Translations under genes and position numbers: made by a program | Notes under the pieces: model-generated | What the model saw: only the letters and a program-made list of their open reading frames with translations | Database searches by the model: none | Told to the model about the DNA's origin: nothing | Part shown: positions 6,446 to 6,794 of the stretch, piece after piece | Position numbering within the stretch: position 1 is the stretch's first letter | How the letters are laid out: the number at the start of each line of letters is the position of its first letter | From: Candidatus Bathyarchaeota archaeon UBA185 | Lineage (GTDB): Archaea > Thermoproteota > Bathyarchaeia > 40CM-2-53-6 | NCBI GenBank assembly: GCA_002495485.1 | Contig: DAFH01000031.1 | Coordinates: 1 to 6,794, forward strand | Reading direction: 5' to 3' | DNA length: 6,794 bases

Positions 6446-6564
6446 CGGGAAACTTCTGTGCCGTTGAATGGACCGAAAGCGGGAAAGCTGGGACAGCCTC
6501 CGAAATCGCTGGTCTGGGAAGATTTTGAACGATTCCGCTTGGCCAGAGGCTTCCAAACGGCGCT

Positions 6565-6590
6565 TTTGTGTCACGGGAAGGAAATGATTT
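6565..6590 (+). repeat. Imperfect direct repeat, copy 2
   Basis: This copy reads TTTGTGTCACGGGAAGG then AAATGATTT, 240 nt downstream of the first copy (6325-6349). Similarity fades quickly outside the core on both sides. Duplication of a small functional site, or remnants of a degenerated element, are both possible. Confidence 0.5.
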
Positions 6591-6616
6591 TCGCGGTGTT
6601 GTTGTGGCACCAGTTT

Positions 6617-6691
6617 TGGTACCTCGTGGATGGTACCGGGGTCTGAAGCTGAAATCTTCGGATGGTACCGTTTTCGGGCTTATTGGTACCA
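6617..6691 (+). other. Nested inverted repeats built on four GGTACC palindromes; candidate structured RNA
   Basis: GGTACC occurs at 6618-6623, 6632-6637, 6664-6669 and 6685-6690. The inner pair encloses an 8-bp stem, GTCTGAAG (6641-6648) with CTTCGGAT (6656-6663), including two G-U pairs and a 7-nt loop. GGTACC 6632-6637 can pair with 6664-6669 outside it, leaving a 3-nt GGG bulge, so the hairpin spans 38 nt with 14 pairs. The outer copies can pair as a further 7-bp stem (6617-6623 with 6685-6691). An 11-bp direct repeat, GGATGGTACCG (6628-6638 and 6660-6670), is part of the arrangement. I recognise no RNA family. Confidence 0.45.
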
Positions 6692-6726
6692 TGTGAAGCG
6701 GGTGGGGGGCGGGGGTTTTGAGAAGG

Positions 6727-6733
6727 CTTATTG
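6727..6733 (+). promoter_or_regulatory. Possible TATA-like element of the tRNA gene
   Basis: CTTATTG lies about 30 nt before the predicted 5' end of the tRNA (6762). The spacing suits an archaeal TATA box but the match is poor. The same string CTTATTGG occurs at 6679-6686. A small inverted repeat, GGCTC/GAGCC (6735-6739 and 6745-6749), lies between this element and the gene. Confidence 0.3.
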
Positions 6734-6761
6734 GGGCTCTGGCTGAGCCGGGTGGTTTCGT

Positions 6762-6794
6762 AGCCCGGTGGTGTAGTGGACTAGCAAGGGTCGA
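6762..6794 (+). tRNA. tRNA gene, 5' part only (isotype not determined)
   Basis: The last 33 bases read as the start of a tRNA cut off by the window edge. AGCCCGG (6762-6768) would be the 5' acceptor strand. It is followed by T8 and G9, the D-stem GTGT (6771-6774), A14-G15, G18-G19 and A21, all at the standard positions. The D-stem closes as T13-G22, G12-C23 and T11-A24, with G10 facing A25, a mismatch. The anticodon stem begins at 6789 and the window ends before the anticodon, so the amino acid cannot be named. Without the acceptor 3' strand and T-arm the call is provisional. Confidence 0.62.

Larger units (their letters stand above)
6310..6761. other. Gene-poor spacer between the DUF424 gene and a tRNA gene
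   Basis: About 450 bp lack a convincing gene. Open frames here (for example a GTG frame at 6458-6646 and its antisense counterpart) show no recognisable family and no good ribosome binding site. The stretch holds an imperfect direct repeat (6325-6349 and 6565-6590), two small hairpins (6402-6423 and 6427-6445), an 8-bp palindrome AGACGTCT (6396-6403), four GGTACC palindromes (6618-6690) that can form nested stems, and a G-rich run (6700-6715). The plus strand is rich in G and T. This could be a non-coding RNA locus, a decayed gene, or a regulatory spacer. Confidence 0.6.

Noticed and set aside
6428..6646. Open frame on the plus strand in the spacer (GTG at 6458, 62 residues)
   Set aside because: No ribosome binding site, no recognisable family, and its end overlaps the predicted hairpin. 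An antisense frame of similar length exists. The direct repeat copy upstream reads into a stop.
6641..6663. C/D-box sRNA based on CTGA strings in the hairpin
   Set aside because: There is no matching C box (RTGATGA) at a suitable distance, and the 3-nt bulge is not followed by tandem G-A pairs of a kink-turn.
6735..6749. GGCTC/GAGCC hairpin considered as a terminator
   Set aside because: The stem is only 5 bp, no T-run follows and it lies just before a tRNA gene on the same strand.
1..6794. CRISPR array, insertion sequence or prophage
   Set aside because: No regularly spaced repeats, transposase, integrase or phage-like gene could be seen on either strand.

Overview
This window looks archaeal. 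It carries a full-length archaeal translation initiation factor 2 beta subunit (aIF2-beta) followed by a DUF424 protein, which is an archaeal pairing. It also has an archaeal-type methionyl-tRNA synthetase, a split glycine decarboxylase (GcvPA/GcvPB), TATA-like boxes and several TTG starts. The degenerate FtsZ-like protein recalls those of Thaumarchaeota and related TACK lineages, so I lean that way for the host, with low confidence. Base composition is balanced, slightly above half G+C by eye.

Layout. Positions 1-1820 (+): the end of gcvPA, then complete gcvPB 6 nt later, one operon for the P-protein of the glycine cleavage system. Positions 1821-2027: an intergenic region with two TATA-like boxes. 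Positions 2028-3059 (+): an FtsZ/tubulin-superfamily protein that keeps the GTP-binding fold but has a changed T4 loop and no visible catalytic aspartates in T7. A 31-codon micro-ORF (3062-3157) starts 2 nt after its stop, behind a strong Shine-Dalgarno sequence that lies inside the ftsZ-like gene. Positions 5569 down to 3181 (-): metG and a small PHP-family phosphoesterase whose start overlaps the metG end by 44 nt. Positions 5580-6309 (+): aIF2-beta and DUF424, divergent from metG with only 10 bp between the two ATG codons. Positions 6310-6761: about 450 bp without a convincing gene but rich in hairpins and short repeats, including four GGTACC palindromes in 73 bp that can fold as nested stems. 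From 6762 to the window end: the 5' part of a tRNA gene, cut before the anticodon.

Functionally, the right half is a translation-initiation cluster: MetRS charges initiator tRNA, aIF2-beta is part of the factor that delivers Met-tRNAi, and DUF424 is a conserved companion. The left half is one-carbon and glycine metabolism. The most interesting items are the apparently hydrolysis-deficient FtsZ-like protein with its possible coupled micropeptide, and the structured spacer upstream of the tRNA. I found no CRISPR array, transposase, phage gene or defence system.
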